A DNA stretch of 64,000 nt from Rhodococcus phenolicus (GCF_001646785.1 NZ_LRRH01000067.1:1-64000); one strand, 5' to 3'. Numbered from the stretch's first letter, positions 44,717 to 55,297 are shown. Notes: generated by a model not told the origin, from the sequence alone. Made by a program: numbers and translations.

Positions 44717-46777
44717 TCACCACCACCCGGTGACCGCGCGCATCTGACGGCCCAGTTCGGGTGCCAGTGTGCGCACATAGGTGGTCGTGAGGTGGTCGCG
44801 ATCGCGATAGATCAGGATGTTGCCCTCGACCGCGAGGCATCGTTCCGCGCGGCACACCACGTCGGACAGATCCAGCGGATGGACCGACGGAAGATGCGCG
44901 GCAGATTCCTGGGCCGGATCGACGGCGTCGAGTGCCTCGGTCCGGGCGACGCCGCACGCGTACGCGTCGCCGCCACGGGCGAGACAGTCCGAGGCGCGGT
45001 ACGGGATGCCGTCGTCCTTCATCCACGGGGTGTCCCGGATCGCAAGGACGTCGCTGCCGTACGAGGTCAGTGTTTCCCACAATGCGACGTACCAGCCGGG
45101 CGTGTAGTCACCGGGACCCTCGCCTTCCTCGCGCGGCCGGGTCGAGGTGGTGAACACGTAGTCCGGTGGATCCGCCGCCAGTTCCGCGAGCACGTTCTTC
45201 GACCAGGTGTCACAGTCGAGGGTGACCGAGTCCTCGGTGAGCGGCGTCAGCGGATCCGAGAGGGGACAGCCCACCTTGACATACGTGTCCACGCGGAACC
45301 GGTGTTCCCTGCCGAGCAGATCCAGCGCGGGCAGCCAGTGCTCGGAATGGGAGCCGCCGGTGAGCACAATCCGCCGGCTCGCCGTCGGATCCCCGTAAGT
45401 GCAGGTCACGGCGTCGCGCTGTCCGTGCACGGCGATGCAGTCCTCGAGCGTGGTGGCAGGAAGATCGCGATCGGCGACCATCAGCGGCGGCTGCACCGGC
45501 GCGTCCACCGGATCGCTGTACGTGTCGAACACGGCGGCGCCGGGATAGACCTCGGCGGACAGGCTCGGCAGATCGGCGATGTGCCGGGCGGAACGGTCGA
45601 CGTACTGAACCCACCCCACGGAGACGGCGGCGAGTGCGACGCCGACGGTCGTCAGGGCCGCGACGAGCGCGGTACGTGCCCGCGACGGCGTGCCCCTCCT
45701 GATCGGATCCTCCACCAGCCGGGTCGTGGCCTCGGCCAGCACCAACGACAGGGCGATCACGCCGAAACCGCCGATCACCCCGACGGTGAGACGGTCCCGC
45801 ACGATCAGGTAGGTGATCAGGATCGGCCAGTGCCACAGGTACAGCGCGTAGGCGATCGAGCCGAGCCGCACCAGCGGCGCGGACGCCAGCAGGCGTGACA
45901 CCGCCGTCGTCTGCGACACGCCGGTCACGACCAGCACCAGCGCGGCCCCGACCGGGACCAGGGCCCACGGTCCCGGGAACTGCGCGCGGCCGTCGAGCAC
46001 CGCACCGCAGCCGAGGAACACCACGAGCGCGAGCACCGCGAGCGGCGCCGCCGCCCACCGCGGTATCCGCAGCCACGGCACCAGGCACACGAGCAATCCG
46101 CCGATCGTCAATTCCCACAGACGCGCGGCACTGTCGTAGTACAGCCACGTCTGCGACGCCGACGAGAACGCGGCATAGCCGAACGACGCGGCCGTGACCA
46201 CGGCGAGCAACACAATGAGCGGCACCCGTGTGGGCACTCCGCGCCGCCGAAGTGCCCACGCCAGCGTGAACACCACGACGAGAGCGGCGAGGTAGAACTG
46301 GCCCTGCACGGCGATCGACCACAGATGCTGCAGCGGGCTCACCGACGGATCGGCCGCCAGGTAGTCGCTCGCGGTGCGCGCCAGATGCCAGTTCTGCAGG
46401 AAGGCCAGCGACGCGAAGGTCTGCTCGGCCGTCGAGAACCATCCCGTCGGTGGTGTCAGAACCACCTGGGCGGCAGTGATCGCGACCAGGACCAGCACCA
46501 ACGGTGCCAGCAGCCGCCGACTCACCCGGCGCAGCACCGGCCGCGGATCGAGCGCCGCGGTGGACTCTGTAACGCGGAGCAGTGACCCGACGAAGAAGTA
46601 TCCGGACAGCGCGAGGAACACGTCCACGCCACCGGAGACACGCCCGAACCACACGTGGAACACCACGACCAGACCGATCGCCAGGCCACGGAGGCCGTCG
46701 AGGTCGGCTCGGCGACCCGCCCCGACCGCACGGTCGCGGGCGGATTCTTGCGGTGGTGCTGACGTATCGACGGGCAT
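44717..46777 (-). CDS. OafA/YrhL-type acyltransferase with SGNH domain
   Basis: 686 residues. The N-terminal acyltransferase_3 domain has about ten membrane segments with [20 protein letters not shown] (conserved His) and [11 protein letters not shown]. The C-terminal SGNH-like domain is outside, with [15 protein letters not shown] near its start. Such proteins O-acylate cell-wall or exported polysaccharides. The motif usually read as SVEEQFY is SIAVQGQFY here, a known variant in actinobacteria. ATG 46777 has AGAGGGAG upstream. It is divergent from bioA. Confidence 0.9.
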   Translation of the reverse strand: MPVDTSAPPQESARDRAVGAGRRADLDGLRGLAIGLVVVFHVWFGRVSGGVDVFLALSGYFFVGSLLRVTESTAALDPRPVLRRVSRRLLAPLVLVLVAITAAQVVLTPPTGWFSTAEQTFASLAFLQNWHLARTASDYLAADPSVSPLQHLWSIAVQGQFYLAALVVVFTLAWALRRRGVPTRVPLIVLLAVVTAASFGYAAFSSASQTWLYYDSAARLWELTIGGLLVCLVPWLRIPRWAAAPLAVLALVVFLGCGAVLDGRAQFPGPWALVPVGAALVLVVTGVSQTTAVSRLLASAPLVRLGSIAYALYLWHWPILITYLIVRDRLTVGVIGGFGVIALSLVLAEATTRLVEDPIRRGTPSRARTALVAALTTVGVALAAVSVGWVQYVDRSARHIADLPSLSAEVYPGAAVFDTYSDPVDAPVQPPLMVADRDLPATTLEDCIAVHGQRDAVTCTYGDPTASRRIVLTGGSHSEHWLPALDLLGREHRFRVDTYVKVGCPLSDPLTPLTEDSVTLDCDTWSKNVLAELAADPPDYVFTTSTRPREEGEGPGDYTPGWYVALWETLTSYGSDVLAIRDTPWMKDDGIPYRASDCLARGGDAYACGVARTEALDAVDPAQESAAHLPSVHPLDLSDVVCRAERCLAVEGNILIYRDRDHLTTTYVRTLAPELGRQMRAVTGWW

Positions 46778-46896
46778 CGATCTCCCTCTTGGGACGGTGG
46801 ACTCGGCGGCGTGCGACGCCGAGCGATTCCTGTGACCGAGGCACACAGGTACGGCCGACCACCCTATGCGCTCGTCCCGCCGATCATGACACCGCC

Positions 46897-46902
46897 TACA
46901 GT
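46897..46902 (+). promoter_or_regulatory. -10 box of bioA (leaderless type)
   Basis: TACAGT lies 6 nt before the GTG start of bioA. No BioQ-type palindrome is seen in the 131-nt space upstream of bioA. Confidence 0.4.
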
Positions 46903-46908
46903 CGGGGC

Positions 46909-48195
46909 GTGAATTCCCCGTCCCTGTCCGTGTCGCGTATCGCGGAACTCGACGCCGCACACCTGTGGCACCCGTACGGGGCGTTCCCGGCCTCCACCGA
47001 ACCGCTCGTCGTCGACCGCGCCCACGGCACTCGGCTCGTTCTCGCCGACGGCCGCGAGCTCGTCGACGGAATGAGCTCGTGGTGGGCGGCGGTGCACGGC
47101 TACCGACACCCGGTGCTCGACGCCGCCGTCACCGAGCAGATCGGGCGCATGAGCCACGTCATGTTCGGCGGCCTCACCCACGAACCCGCGGCACGGCTGG
47201 CCGAACTGCTCGTCCGGATCACCCCCGACGGGCTCGACAAGGTCTTCCTCGCCGACTCCGGGTCGGTGTCGGTGGAGGTCGCGATCAAACTCGCGCTGCA
47301 GTACCAGCGTGCGCTCGGGCGTCCCGGGCGGCACCGACTCATGACGTGGCGCGGCGGCTACCACGGCGACACGTTCACCCCGATGAGCGTGTGCGACCCC
47401 GAGGGTGGCATGCACTCGATGTGGACCGACGTACTCACCCGGCAGGTGTTCGCCCCCGCGCCGCCGCGCGACTTCGATCCCGCCTACGTCGCCGAGTTCG
47501 AGAAGACCCTGATCGAGCACGCCGGTGAACTCGCCGCGGTGATCGTCGAACCGGTCGTGCAGGGCGCCGGTGGCATGCGCTTCCACGATCCCGCCTACCT
47601 GCGGGAGCTGCGTCGCATGTGCGACGAGCACGGACTGCTGTTGATCTTCGACGAGATCGCCACCGGGTTCGGCCGCACCGGCGAACTGTTCGCCGCCGAC
47701 CACGCCGCGGTCACCCCGGACATCATGTGCATGGGCAAGGCCCTCACCGGTGGATACCTCACCCTCGCCGCGGTCCTGTGCACCTCGGGGATCGCCGAGG
47801 TGATCAGCGCCGGGGAAGGTGGCGGGGTCATGCACGGCCCGACGTTCATGGGCAACCCGCTGGCGTGCGCGGTCGCGGTCGCGGCGGTCGAGTTGCTCCT
47901 CTCGCGCGACTGGCGATCCGAGATCGCGGCCCTGAACACCGGTCTCGAGACGGGTCTGGAACCGGCGCGGGAGCTGCCGGAGGTGACCGATGTGCGGGTG
48001 CTCGGCGGTATCGGTGTGCTCGAACTCGCCGAACCCGTCGACATGCGCGCCGCCACAGACGCCGCGGTCGCGGCCGGGGTGTGGCTCCGGCCGTTCCGGA
48101 ACCTGATCTACGCCATGCCCCCGTACGTGTGCACCGCCGACGACGTCGCCGCGATCACCGGCGGAATGGTCGCGGCGGCGCGGTCGCGGACCTGA
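46909..48195 (+). CDS. bioA: Adenosylmethionine-8-amino-7-oxononanoate aminotransferase
   Basis: 428 residues of the class III PLP aminotransferases. It starts with the BioA motif LWHPYGAF, then [12 protein letters not shown], the PLP-contacting [13 protein letters not shown], the Asp of [12 protein letters not shown], and the PLP lysine in [16 protein letters not shown]. It makes 7,8-diaminopelargonate from KAPA, using SAM as amino donor (family knowledge). The start is GTG 46909. bioF follows after 112 nt with its own promoter, so bioA may be a separate unit. Confidence 0.95.
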   Translation: MNSPSLSVSRIAELDAAHLWHPYGAFPASTEPLVVDRAHGTRLVLADGRELVDGMSSWWAAVHGYRHPVLDAAVTEQIGRMSHVMFGGLTHEPAARLAELLVRITPDGLDKVFLADSGSVSVEVAIKLALQYQRALGRPGRHRLMTWRGGYHGDTFTPMSVCDPEGGMHSMWTDVLTRQVFAPAPPRDFDPAYVAEFEKTLIEHAGELAAVIVEPVVQGAGGMRFHDPAYLRELRRMCDEHGLLLIFDEIATGFGRTGELFAADHAAVTPDIMCMGKALTGGYLTLAAVLCTSGIAEVISAGEGGGVMHGPTFMGNPLACAVAVAAVELLLSRDWRSEIAALNTGLETGLEPARELPEVTDVRVLGGIGVLELAEPVDMRAATDAAVAAGVWLRPFRNLIYAMPPYVCTADDVAAITGGMVAAARSRT

Positions 48196-48276
48196 CCGGA
48201 CCTGTCCGCGCGGCGGCCGGCCGAGATCGGGCAACCACCGACCCCGAACCCGGGGGTCGAGGTCCGCGTCTGGCCA

Positions 48277-48299
48277 CTTGAACGCTGTTCAAGTATGGT
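48277..48299 (+). promoter_or_regulatory. BioQ-type operator and -10 box of bioF
   Basis: CTTGAAC-GCT-GTTCAAG (48277-48293) is a perfect 7-3-7 palindrome containing the TGAAC-N3-GTTCA core of BioQ sites in Corynebacteriales. It abuts the -10 TATGGT (48294-48299), which lies 8 nt before ATG 48308. A TetR-type BioQ bound here would block RNA polymerase. No bioQ gene is in the window. Confidence 0.82.
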
Positions 48300-48307
48300 G
48301 TCGTTCC

Positions 48308-49447
48308 ATGCCCGCACCCGCCAGTCTGGCCTGGCTCGACGCCGCCGCCGAGAAGCGCCGTGTCGCGGGCCTGCACCGCATCCTGCAGCCCCGCACATCC
48401 GGATCGCGCCTCGTCGACCTGGCATCCAACGACTATCTCGGGCTGGTCCGGCATCCCGAGGTCGTCGCCGGCGCCGCAGCCGCACTGCGCCGCTGGGGTG
48501 CGGGCTCGACCGGCTCACGACTGGTCACCGGCACGACCGCCGAACACGAACTCCTCGAACGTGAACTCGCCGAATTCGTCGGCGCCGAAGCAGGACTCGT
48601 GTTCGCCAGCGGCTACGCGGCGAACCTCGGTGCGGTCACCGCGCTCGGCGGCACCGACACCCTGATCGTCTCCGACGCGGGCTGCCACGCCTCCCTCGTC
48701 GACGCGTGCCGCCTGTCGCGCTCGCGGGTGCAGGTCGCCCCGCACGGAGACGTCGAGTTCGTCGATGCGGTGCTCGCCACGCGCGCGGAACCGCGCGCCC
48801 TCGTTCTCACCGATTCGGTGTTCAGCGCCGACGGTGACCTCGCGCCGCTGCAGGCACTCCATCGGGTGTGCCGCGCGCACGGCGCGTTGCTGCTCGTCGA
48901 CGAGGCCCACGGCGTGGGCGTCCGCGGTGTAGGGGGTCGCGGACTCGTACACGAAGTGGGTCTCGCCGGCGAGCCCGACGTCGTCGTCACGGCGACACTG
49001 TCCAAATCGCTCGCGGCGCAAGGTGGAATCGTGCTCGGGGACAGCCGGATCCGAGAGCATCTCATCGACACCGCCCGCACCTTCATCTTCGACACCGGTC
49101 TCGCGCCCGCGGCCGTCGGCGCCGCCCGCAGCGCACTGCGCATCCTCCGCGAGCAGCCGGAACTGGCCACCGCGGTCCTGCGGCGGTCCGCCGACCTCGC
49201 ACGCATCACCGGTGTCGTCGCGCCGGAATCGGCGGTCGTGTCGGTGATCCTCGGTGACCCGACGGTCGCCGTCGGTGCCGCCGCGGCGTGCCGTGAACGT
49301 GGCCTGCACGTCGGGTGCTTCCGCCCGCCGTCCGTTCCCGCGGGTACGTCCCGGCTGCGCCTGACCGCCCGCGCGAACCTGGACGCCGACGACCTGGAGT
49401 TCATCGAGTCGGTGCTCGGCGACGTACTCGCGGAGGCCCGGGTATGA
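48308..49447 (+). CDS. bioF: 8-amino-7-oxononanoate synthase
   Basis: 379 residues of the alpha-oxoamine synthase family. Typical motifs are [29 protein letters not shown], the PLP-binding Asp/His DEAHGVGV, and the PLP lysine in [12 protein letters not shown]. It joins pimeloyl thioester and L-alanine to form KAPA with loss of CO2. It overlaps bioD by ATGA. Expression is probably repressed by BioQ at the palindrome next to its promoter. Confidence 0.95.
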   Translation: MPAPASLAWLDAAAEKRRVAGLHRILQPRTSGSRLVDLASNDYLGLVRHPEVVAGAAAALRRWGAGSTGSRLVTGTTAEHELLERELAEFVGAEAGLVFASGYAANLGAVTALGGTDTLIVSDAGCHASLVDACRLSRSRVQVAPHGDVEFVDAVLATRAEPRALVLTDSVFSADGDLAPLQALHRVCRAHGALLLVDEAHGVGVRGVGGRGLVHEVGLAGEPDVVVTATLSKSLAAQGGIVLGDSRIREHLIDTARTFIFDTGLAPAAVGAARSALRILREQPELATAVLRRSADLARITGVVAPESAVVSVILGDPTVAVGAAAACRERGLHVGCFRPPSVPAGTSRLRLTARANLDADDLEFIESVLGDVLAEARV

Positions 49448-50151
49448 GCGTTCTCTGTGTCACCGGTACCTCCACCGACGTCGGCAAGACCGTGACGACT
49501 GCGGCTCTGGCAGCGGTCGCGGCGGCGGCCGGGCTGCATGTCGCGGTCTGCAAACCCGCCCAGACCGGTGTCGCGGACGACGAACCGGGCGATCTCGCCG
49601 AGATCACGCGACTCGCGGGGCCGGGCATCGACACTGTCGAACTGGCACGCTATCCGGAGCCGCTCGCCCCGGACACCGCGGCGCGTCGCAGCGGACGGAC
49701 GCTGCTGCACGTCGACGAGGTGGTCGATGCGATCCGTGCGCTCGATGCGACCCACGACCTCACCCTCGTCGAGGGTGCCGGGGGAGTGCTCGTGCGGCTC
49801 GGTGCCGACGGCTTCACTCTGGCCGATGTCGCCGCCGCCCTCGACGCGCCGACGGTGGTGGTGGCCGCGGCGGGTCTCGGCACTCTCAACCACAGCGCCC
49901 TGACGGTGTGGGCGTTGCGCGCGGCCGGGGTCGACTGCGCCGGCACCGTCATCGGATCATGGCCCGGGCAAACGGATCTCGCGCAACGATGCAATCTCGA
50001 GGATCTGCCCGACGTCACCGGCGTGCCGTTGCTCGGCCGTATCCCAGCCGGCAGCGGCAATCTGGACCGAGCGGCATTCGCGGTCGGCGCCCGGGGGTGG
50101 CTGGCCCCGTCCGGGCTGCTACCCGGACGAGTCGATTCGCTCCTCCAGTAG
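49444..50151 (+). CDS. bioD: Dethiobiotin synthetase
   Basis: 235 residues with P-loop GTSTDVGKT at the N-terminus, the substrate loop CKPAQTG, and the Mg/ATP-contacting [11 protein letters not shown]. It closes the ureido ring of dethiobiotin using CO2 and ATP. It is co-translated with bioF (ATGA). bioB, which should complete the pathway, is not seen downstream; the next gene is on the other strand and overlaps the 3' end by 33 nt. Confidence 0.95.
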   Translation: MSVLCVTGTSTDVGKTVTTAALAAVAAAAGLHVAVCKPAQTGVADDEPGDLAEITRLAGPGIDTVELARYPEPLAPDTAARRSGRTLLHVDEVVDAIRALDATHDLTLVEGAGGVLVRLGADGFTLADVAAALDAPTVVVAAAGLGTLNHSALTVWALRAAGVDCAGTVIGSWPGQTDLAQRCNLEDLPDVTGVPLLGRIPAGSGNLDRAAFAVGARGWLAPSGLLPGRVDSLLQ

Positions 50152-50394
50152 GACGGTCACACGGTCACCGGCCTCCTTTCCGATGGCCTTGCGGATGTCG
50201 GCCTTCACCGGAAGTTTGTGGGTCCCGTCACCCATTGCCATGAACGAGCTGCGGAACGGGTGGCCGTCGACGGTGCCGCGGACCTTGACGAGCCCGCGAG
50301 TGCCGAAGAACTCGACCGACCGTGGCCACACCACGTATGTCCAGCCGCCTGCCTCGGGGCTCTTCTGCAGGATTGCGGAGAATTCCTCGCGCAT
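50119..50394 (-). CDS. DUF1905 domain protein
   Basis: 91 residues, the full DUF1905 domain: GGWTYVVWP at the start, [33 protein letters not shown] and [11 protein letters not shown] small beta-barrel protein of unknown function. An AGGAGG ribosome site precedes the ATG. Its last 33 nt overlap the end of bioD on the other strand. Confidence 0.9.
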   Translation of the reverse strand: MREEFSAILQKSPEAGGWTYVVWPRSVEFFGTRGLVKVRGTVDGHPFRSSFMAMGDGTHKLPVKADIRKAIGKEAGDRVTVLLEERIDSSG

Positions 50395-50415
50395 CGGGTC
50401 CTCCTACATCGATGT

Positions 50416-51048
50416 TTACGCAGGTTTGCGGGCGATCACCCGGAATCCGATCCCCGCGGCGCCGGCCCGGTGCATCTCGTCGACGACGAAACCCGCCTCC
50501 TCGAGATAGGGGACCGGTTCGCGGGTAAGGTGATCGGCCCCGAATCGGACGGTGATCGGTTCGACCATCCGCATCAACGCGGCGCCGATCCGGCTGGTGG
50601 CGGGGCCGTGTTCGGCGAGGACGAATCGTCCACCGGGTACCAGCACCCGGAACGCCTCGCGGCTGGCTGCCAGCGGATCGGGGATGGTGCAGAACGAAAG
50701 CGTCGAGACGACCGTGTCGATGCTGTTGTCCGCCAGGTCGAGAGCCTGGGCATCGCCGCGGCGCACGGTCGCGCGGGTCAGCTGTTGCTCGGCGATGCGG
50801 GTGCGGGCGATGTCGAGCATCCTGCCGGACAGGTCGATTCCGAGGATGCTCGTGACCTCCGGCCCGTACAGCGGCAGATTCAGTCCGGTACCCACCGCGA
50901 TCTCGAGCACGCGGCCTTCCGCGCGCGGGATCGCCCACTGCCGTGGTCTCCCCATGACGCGACGTTCCCACCAGTCGATCTGCGTGTCGTACCGGCTCGA
51001 CATCGTGTCGAAGATCCGTCCCACCGTCTCGTTGTCGGGTTGCCGCAT
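50416..51048 (-). CDS. SAM-dependent methyltransferase (class I)
   Basis: 210 residues. Motif I is VLEIAVGTGLNLPLYG, motif II DLSGRMLDIAR, motif III GDAQALDLADNSID, and the post-motif is FRVLVPGGRFVLAEHG. This is the Methyltransf_11 pattern for small molecules or quinones. ATG 51048 has AGGGG upstream; in-frame sequence further up belongs to the neighbouring region. DUF1905 follows 21 nt downstream, perhaps in one transcript. Confidence 0.88.
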   Translation of the reverse strand: MRQPDNETVGRIFDTMSSRYDTQIDWWERRVMGRPRQWAIPRAEGRVLEIAVGTGLNLPLYGPEVTSILGIDLSGRMLDIARTRIAEQQLTRATVRRGDAQALDLADNSIDTVVSTLSFCTIPDPLAASREAFRVLVPGGRFVLAEHGPATSRIGAALMRMVEPITVRFGADHLTREPVPYLEEAGFVVDEMHRAGAAGIGFRVIARKPA

Positions 51049-51099
51049 GCCGCCCCTGCTTCTGCCGCGTCGAGGATTCGATGTCACTCGACTGTACCG

Positions 51100-51303
51100 A
51101 TGCAAGGGTGTGCCGGGTGGCTCGACGGTGGCCTGCGCTTGTTCGGCGTGCAGTTGCTCGGGCAATCGGTCATCTTTCGGGTCGGCGACGCGCGCGGTCC
51201 CTGGACCGGAGGAGCGTCGGTGACCGGGCACTTCTTCGACCGGTCGGGCACGGTGGTCGCGACGACGTCCTACGAGTGCTTCATCCGCGTGTTCCGGTCC
51301 TGA
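51100..51303 (+). CDS. Possible small protein, function unknown
   Basis: 67 residues from ATG 51100, with good actinobacterial codon use: GWLDGGLRLFGVQLLGQSVI in the first half, TGHFFDRSGTVVATTSYECF in the second. The second half resembles the end of a beta-barrel or hotdog domain, so it may be a truncated gene. There is no clear ribosome site. It ends 3 nt before the convergent acyl-CoA synthetase. Confidence 0.4.
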   Translation: MQGCAGWLDGGLRLFGVQLLGQSVIFRVGDARGPWTGGASVTGHFFDRSGTVVATTSYECFIRVFRS

Positions 51304-51306
51304 CGC

Positions 51307-52884
51307 TCAGCGTCGGACCTCCTCGAACCGGGTGCGACCCTGTCGTCGCCACAGCACGCCCCCGGCTGCGGTGGCACCCTGAGCTTTCAACTCGCGCTTG
51401 AGGATCTTGTTGGTCGCTGTCACCGGCAGGTCGCTGCCGATCCGCACCCACCGTGGCCACGCCTTCGGCGACAGGTCGGGTTGCGCGGTGAGGAACTGTT
51501 CGAACTCGGCGGGCGAGAGGTCGGCGTCGTCCTGCAGCACGATCGCCGCCATCACCTGATCCCCGACGGTGTCGTCGGGCACGGCGTAGACGGCGACCCG
51601 GTTCAGTACGGGAAGACGCTGCAGAATGCGTTCGATCGGTGCGGCAGCGAGGTTCTCGCCGTCGACGCGCATCCAGTCCGCGGTGCGTCCGGCCAGATAG
51701 ATCCACCCGTCCGCGTCCTTGTACCCGAGGTCACCGGACCAGAACATGCCACCCCGCATGCGCTCGTCGGTGGAATCCGGGTCGTTGTAGTAGCCGGAGA
51801 AGAACCCTCCGCCGTGCGTGTTGACGAGTTCACCGATCGCCTTGTCCGCGTTGATCAATGCGCCGTCGGAGTCGAACTCCGCTGCCTCGCATTCGGTGAG
51901 TGTGTCGGAATCGTAGACGGCGACACCGTCGAGACCACGGCCGATCGACCCCGGTGGGGTGCCCGGTTCCCGGGTGATGATGATCGCCAGTTCCGTCGAT
52001 CCGAACCCGTCGAACACCGTGCAGCCGAAACGGCGTGAGAATTCGGCGATGTCCCGGTCGGTGGCCTCGTTGCCGAACGCAACCCGCAACGGATTGTCGC
52101 GGTCGTCGGGTCGTTCCGGTGTGGCGAGAACGTAGGCGAGGGGTTTGCCGACGTAGTTCATGTAGGTGATGCCGTAGCGGCGGACGTCCTCGAGGAAGCG
52201 TGACGCCGAGAACGACACCGGCACCATCGTCGCCCCGCTGTTGATCGCGACGCTCCACCCGGCGACGATCGCGTTGGAATGGAACAGCGGCATCGACAGG
52301 TAGCACACGTCGTCGCCGGTGATGTCGAACCGGTCGATGAGATTGCGCCCGGAGAACAGCACCGTCAGGTGTGCGACCTGCACGGGTTTCGGATCGCCGC
52401 TGGTGCCGGACGTGAAGATCATCATGAACGTGTCCATGACGGCGGCTTCGCGGTGCGGCGTCAGGTCCCCGGCCGACGCGATCAGTTCGGCCCACTCCGG
52501 TGTGGACGTGTCGAACACCTGTACCCCGGTCAGGTCGAGGCCGTCGAGCAGAGGCCGGTGGTCGGCGTCGGTGACGAGGAACTGGCAGTCGGCGCGCCGG
52601 ATGTCGCGGACGAGGCCGTCACCGCGGCGGGTGGTGTTGATGCCGCACAGCACGTACCCGCCCGGGCCCGCCGCGGCGATCGCGGTGAGCATGTCGGGGG
52701 TGTTGCCGAGCAGGGTGCCCACGTGTACGGGCCGATCCGGATCGGCGGTCGCCAGGAGGGCCGCAGCCTGCGCCGACGCCTCGCCCAGATGTTCCTGCCA
52801 GGTCCAGGTGCGGTCGCCGTGGACGAGTGCGACGGTGGTGTCGTCGAGGCGTTCGCGCAGCACCTGCTGGACGGTCTCGGCCAT
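51307..52884 (-). CDS. Fatty-acyl-CoA synthetase (FadD17-like)
   Basis: 525 residues of the AMP-forming ligase family. The P-loop is FTSGTSGDPKPV (the usual G of PKG is P), the core motif is FDGFGSTE, and the adenylate-contacting motif is MFWSGDLGYKDADGWIYLAGRTADW. The C-terminal catalytic Lys is in TATNKILKREL. It activates a carboxylic acid to its CoA thioester. It starts 4 nt after the monooxygenase-hydrolase fusion gene and so is probably in the same operon, which suggests that it activates the acid product of that enzyme. Confidence 0.92.
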   Translation of the reverse strand: MAETVQQVLRERLDDTTVALVHGDRTWTWQEHLGEASAQAAALLATADPDRPVHVGTLLGNTPDMLTAIAAAGPGGYVLCGINTTRRGDGLVRDIRRADCQFLVTDADHRPLLDGLDLTGVQVFDTSTPEWAELIASAGDLTPHREAAVMDTFMMIFTSGTSGDPKPVQVAHLTVLFSGRNLIDRFDITGDDVCYLSMPLFHSNAIVAGWSVAINSGATMVPVSFSASRFLEDVRRYGITYMNYVGKPLAYVLATPERPDDRDNPLRVAFGNEATDRDIAEFSRRFGCTVFDGFGSTELAIIITREPGTPPGSIGRGLDGVAVYDSDTLTECEAAEFDSDGALINADKAIGELVNTHGGGFFSGYYNDPDSTDERMRGGMFWSGDLGYKDADGWIYLAGRTADWMRVDGENLAAAPIERILQRLPVLNRVAVYAVPDDTVGDQVMAAIVLQDDADLSPAEFEQFLTAQPDLSPKAWPRWVRIGSDLPVTATNKILKRELKAQGATAAGGVLWRRQGRTRFEEVRR

Positions 52885-52888
52885 GTTC

Positions 52889-55240
52889 CTACCTTCGTGT
52901 CGTGGGGGCGGCGTGCCGCCCGCGAGCCGGTGCGAGGTCGGTGGAAGATACGTCGGTTGCCGCCCCGGACGGAGCGGAATCGAGAATCCTTGTGAGGAAA
53001 CGGATCTGATGTTCGACAGCGGCATCGAATCCACGGTGACCCGCGTAGAGGCCGAAGTGGTCGCACGGATAGTGGCGGACCTCGGCGCGGGCGGCGAACC
53101 CCGCGGTGGCGGCGGAGTGCGCGGGAGCGCTGCGATCGAAATCGGCGATCTGCACGAGCACCGGGCAGCGGACGTTCTTCGCGTCCTTCGCGGGACGATA
53201 CGACCCGAGCTGCATGGTGATGTCCGCGTCGATCTCGTTGCGCCAGGTCGGTCCGGCGAGGCCGGTGTAGTCCTCGTAGTAGCCGTCCAGGCTCAGCGCC
53301 GCGGTCTCGCCGGGGCGGCCGACCACGGGGATCGTGGCGCCGGTCCGCCCGGTGAGGACTCCGACGCGGCTGCGCAGGCCGACCGCAGCCGAGCGCGCGA
53401 TCGTCCGCACGCTGTGGTGCCGCAGCGCGGTGACGGCGGCGGCCCGGCCGTCGACGAGCGGAGTCATCGACACCACCGCGGCGACGTCGGTGCGACCGGC
53501 CGCGACCGTGAACACGTGCCCGCCCGAGAGGGACACGCCCCACAGCGCGACCCGGTCCGGATCGATCCCGTCGAGTCCGGCCGCGGCCGACAGCGCGGCC
53601 CGGTAGTCGTCGAGCTGGCCCGCCACGTCGACGCGTTGACGCACGGCGCCGCCGGAGGAGCCGAATCCCCGGTAGTCGAACGCGAACACGTCGAGACCGG
53701 CCTCGGCGAGCCGCTGCGCGAACGGCTCCAGGCCGGAGTCCTTCGTGCCGCCGAGTCCGTGCGCCATCACCACGATCGGCCGGCCCTGCGGGTTCGCGAG
53801 CCGGTCGTCGGAGGAGGGGAAGTGCCAGGCGTCGCAGGGAGTTCCGGACGAATCGAAGGTGAGATTCCGGTAGGAGGACGAGGTGGTGGGTGTCGCACAC
53901 CGATCGTCGAGCGGGGCGGGTGCCACGAGATCCGCGCGAGCCGCTCCCTCCGGCAGTTCGCGGGTGCGCAGGTCGTGCTCGTAGAGGAAGTAGTCGACCT
54001 GCTGGGTGTGGCGCGGCCGGTCGAGCATGTGGCCGGTGTACTTCTGCTGGTCTTCGGCGATCACCCGGCGCATGTCGGCGATCGGCGGAAGCCGGTAGCG
54101 GCCGGCCGCGTACGCGGCGATGAGCCGGGCCTGCGATTCGACGAACGGGAACAGTGTCGGTGTGGCCTGCGCGAACCCGGCGAAGGCGAGATCGTCGATG
54201 CCGGGAGCGAAGATCCGCTTGTACAGGTCGATGCGGTTGCCCGGTGCGCTGATGAAGTCCTCATCGAAGAACGGGAACGTGATGTTGTATCCGGTGGCGT
54301 AGACGATGATGTCGAATTCCGCGCAGGTGCCGTCCTCGAAGTGCACCGTCGTGCCGTCGAGCAGCCGGACATCGGGTTTCGGGATCACATCGCCGGAGCC
54401 CAGGCGCAGCGGCAGTTCCACCGATTGTGTCGGATGTGCCTCGAAGAATCGGTGATTCGGGGTCGGCAGACCGTACAGTTCGGGCCGTCCGGTGAGGAAC
54501 GGCTGGCCGAGCTGGGCGAGTTTGCGCTGCCACGCGAGCGGCACGTGCGGGCTGGTGCGGTAGTACTTGTCGGCGGGCCGCCCGGCGATGTACTTCGGCA
54601 CGATCCACGCGCCGGACCGGGTGGACAGGGTGACCTCGTTGCCGAGCGCCTTCGACGACAGTTCGACGGCGATGTCCGCGGCGCTGTTGCCGATCCCGAC
54701 GACGAGGATGCGCCGGCCGGTGAAATCCAGCGGAGTCTGCGGGTCGATGTAGTGGTGCGAGTGGATTTCGGTGCCGGTGAACTCGCCGGGGAAGTCCGCC
54801 GTCCGCGGGTCCCAGTGATGGCCGTTGGCGACAACCAGGAAATCGGCGTGCCGGGTGCTGCCGTCCTCGAGATCGAGGTCCCAGCCGCCGCCGTCGACGG
54901 GTGCGGCGTGCAGCACCCCGTTGCGGAACTCGATGTTCCGCTCGAGATCGAACGCGCGGGCGTAGCCGTCCAGGTAGGTCTTGATCTGGGTATGGTGCGG
55001 GAAGTCGGGATACGACTCGGGCATCGGGTAGTCCTTGAAGGACAGCTGGTGCTTCGAGGTGTCGATGTGCAGCGACCGGTAGGCGCTGCTGCGCCCGTTC
55101 GGATTCCCGAACGCCCAGTTGCCGCCGATGCGGTCGGACGACTCGAAGCAGGTGTAGGGAATGCCGTAGTCGCCCAGCATCTTTGCGGTGGTCAAGCCGC
55201 TGATCCCTGCTCCGATGACGGCCGTGGTCGGTGCCGGCAT
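52889..55240 (-). CDS. Fusion protein: flavin-containing monooxygenase plus alpha/beta hydrolase
   Basis: 783 residues in one continuous frame. Residues 1-440 are a class B flavin monooxygenase: FAD site GAGISG (10-15), FMO motif FTGTEIHSHHY (154-164), NADPH site GIGNSA (182-187) and YATGY (314-318). After a short linker, residues about 455-765 are an alpha/beta hydrolase with AHGLGG (493-498), nucleophile elbow GVSLSG with Ser 570, an acid in ADFDRSA and His in CDHFG. Together they could oxygenate a substrate and hydrolyse the ester formed. GAGGAG precedes the ATG. It is divergent from a TetR gene. Confidence 0.92.
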   Translation of the reverse strand: MPAPTTAVIGAGISGLTTAKMLGDYGIPYTCFESSDRIGGNWAFGNPNGRSSAYRSLHIDTSKHQLSFKDYPMPESYPDFPHHTQIKTYLDGYARAFDLERNIEFRNGVLHAAPVDGGGWDLDLEDGSTRHADFLVVANGHHWDPRTADFPGEFTGTEIHSHHYIDPQTPLDFTGRRILVVGIGNSAADIAVELSSKALGNEVTLSTRSGAWIVPKYIAGRPADKYYRTSPHVPLAWQRKLAQLGQPFLTGRPELYGLPTPNHRFFEAHPTQSVELPLRLGSGDVIPKPDVRLLDGTTVHFEDGTCAEFDIIVYATGYNITFPFFDEDFISAPGNRIDLYKRIFAPGIDDLAFAGFAQATPTLFPFVESQARLIAAYAAGRYRLPPIADMRRVIAEDQQKYTGHMLDRPRHTQQVDYFLYEHDLRTRELPEGAARADLVAPAPLDDRCATPTTSSSYRNLTFDSSGTPCDAWHFPSSDDRLANPQGRPIVVMAHGLGGTKDSGLEPFAQRLAEAGLDVFAFDYRGFGSSGGAVRQRVDVAGQLDDYRAALSAAAGLDGIDPDRVALWGVSLSGGHVFTVAAGRTDVAAVVSMTPLVDGRAAAVTALRHHSVRTIARSAAVGLRSRVGVLTGRTGATIPVVGRPGETAALSLDGYYEDYTGLAGPTWRNEIDADITMQLGSYRPAKDAKNVRCPVLVQIADFDRSAPAHSAATAGFAARAEVRHYPCDHFGLYAGHRGFDAAVEHQIRFLTRILDSAPSGAATDVSSTDLAPARGRHAAPTTRR

Positions 55241-55291
55241 GCGTCAGCTCCTCGATCCTGCCGCCCGGAGCGGTTCCGGCGCGGTGCCGCC

Positions 55292-55297
55292 AATCTA
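55292..55297 (-). promoter_or_regulatory. -10 box of the monooxygenase-hydrolase operon
   Basis: TAGATT on the minus strand, directly next to the GAACATGTTC palindrome. It places the operator immediately upstream of the -10 on this strand. A ribosome site is present further down, so this transcript has a leader. Confidence 0.45.

Noticed and set aside
42848-45898. A 1016-codon open frame on the plus strand opposite glgX and the acyltransferase
   Set aside because: It is the mirror of two clear genes; its translation is rich in Arg, His, Val and Gly with no domain. Long antisense frames are common at this GC content.
46802-46849. Short dyads (CTCGGCG/CGCCGAG and CCTGTG/CACAGG) upstream of bioA as a BioQ or CRP site
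   Set aside because: They match neither TGAAC-N3-GTTCA nor TGTGA-N6-TCACA; the arms are 6-7 bp and expected by chance in GC-rich DNA.
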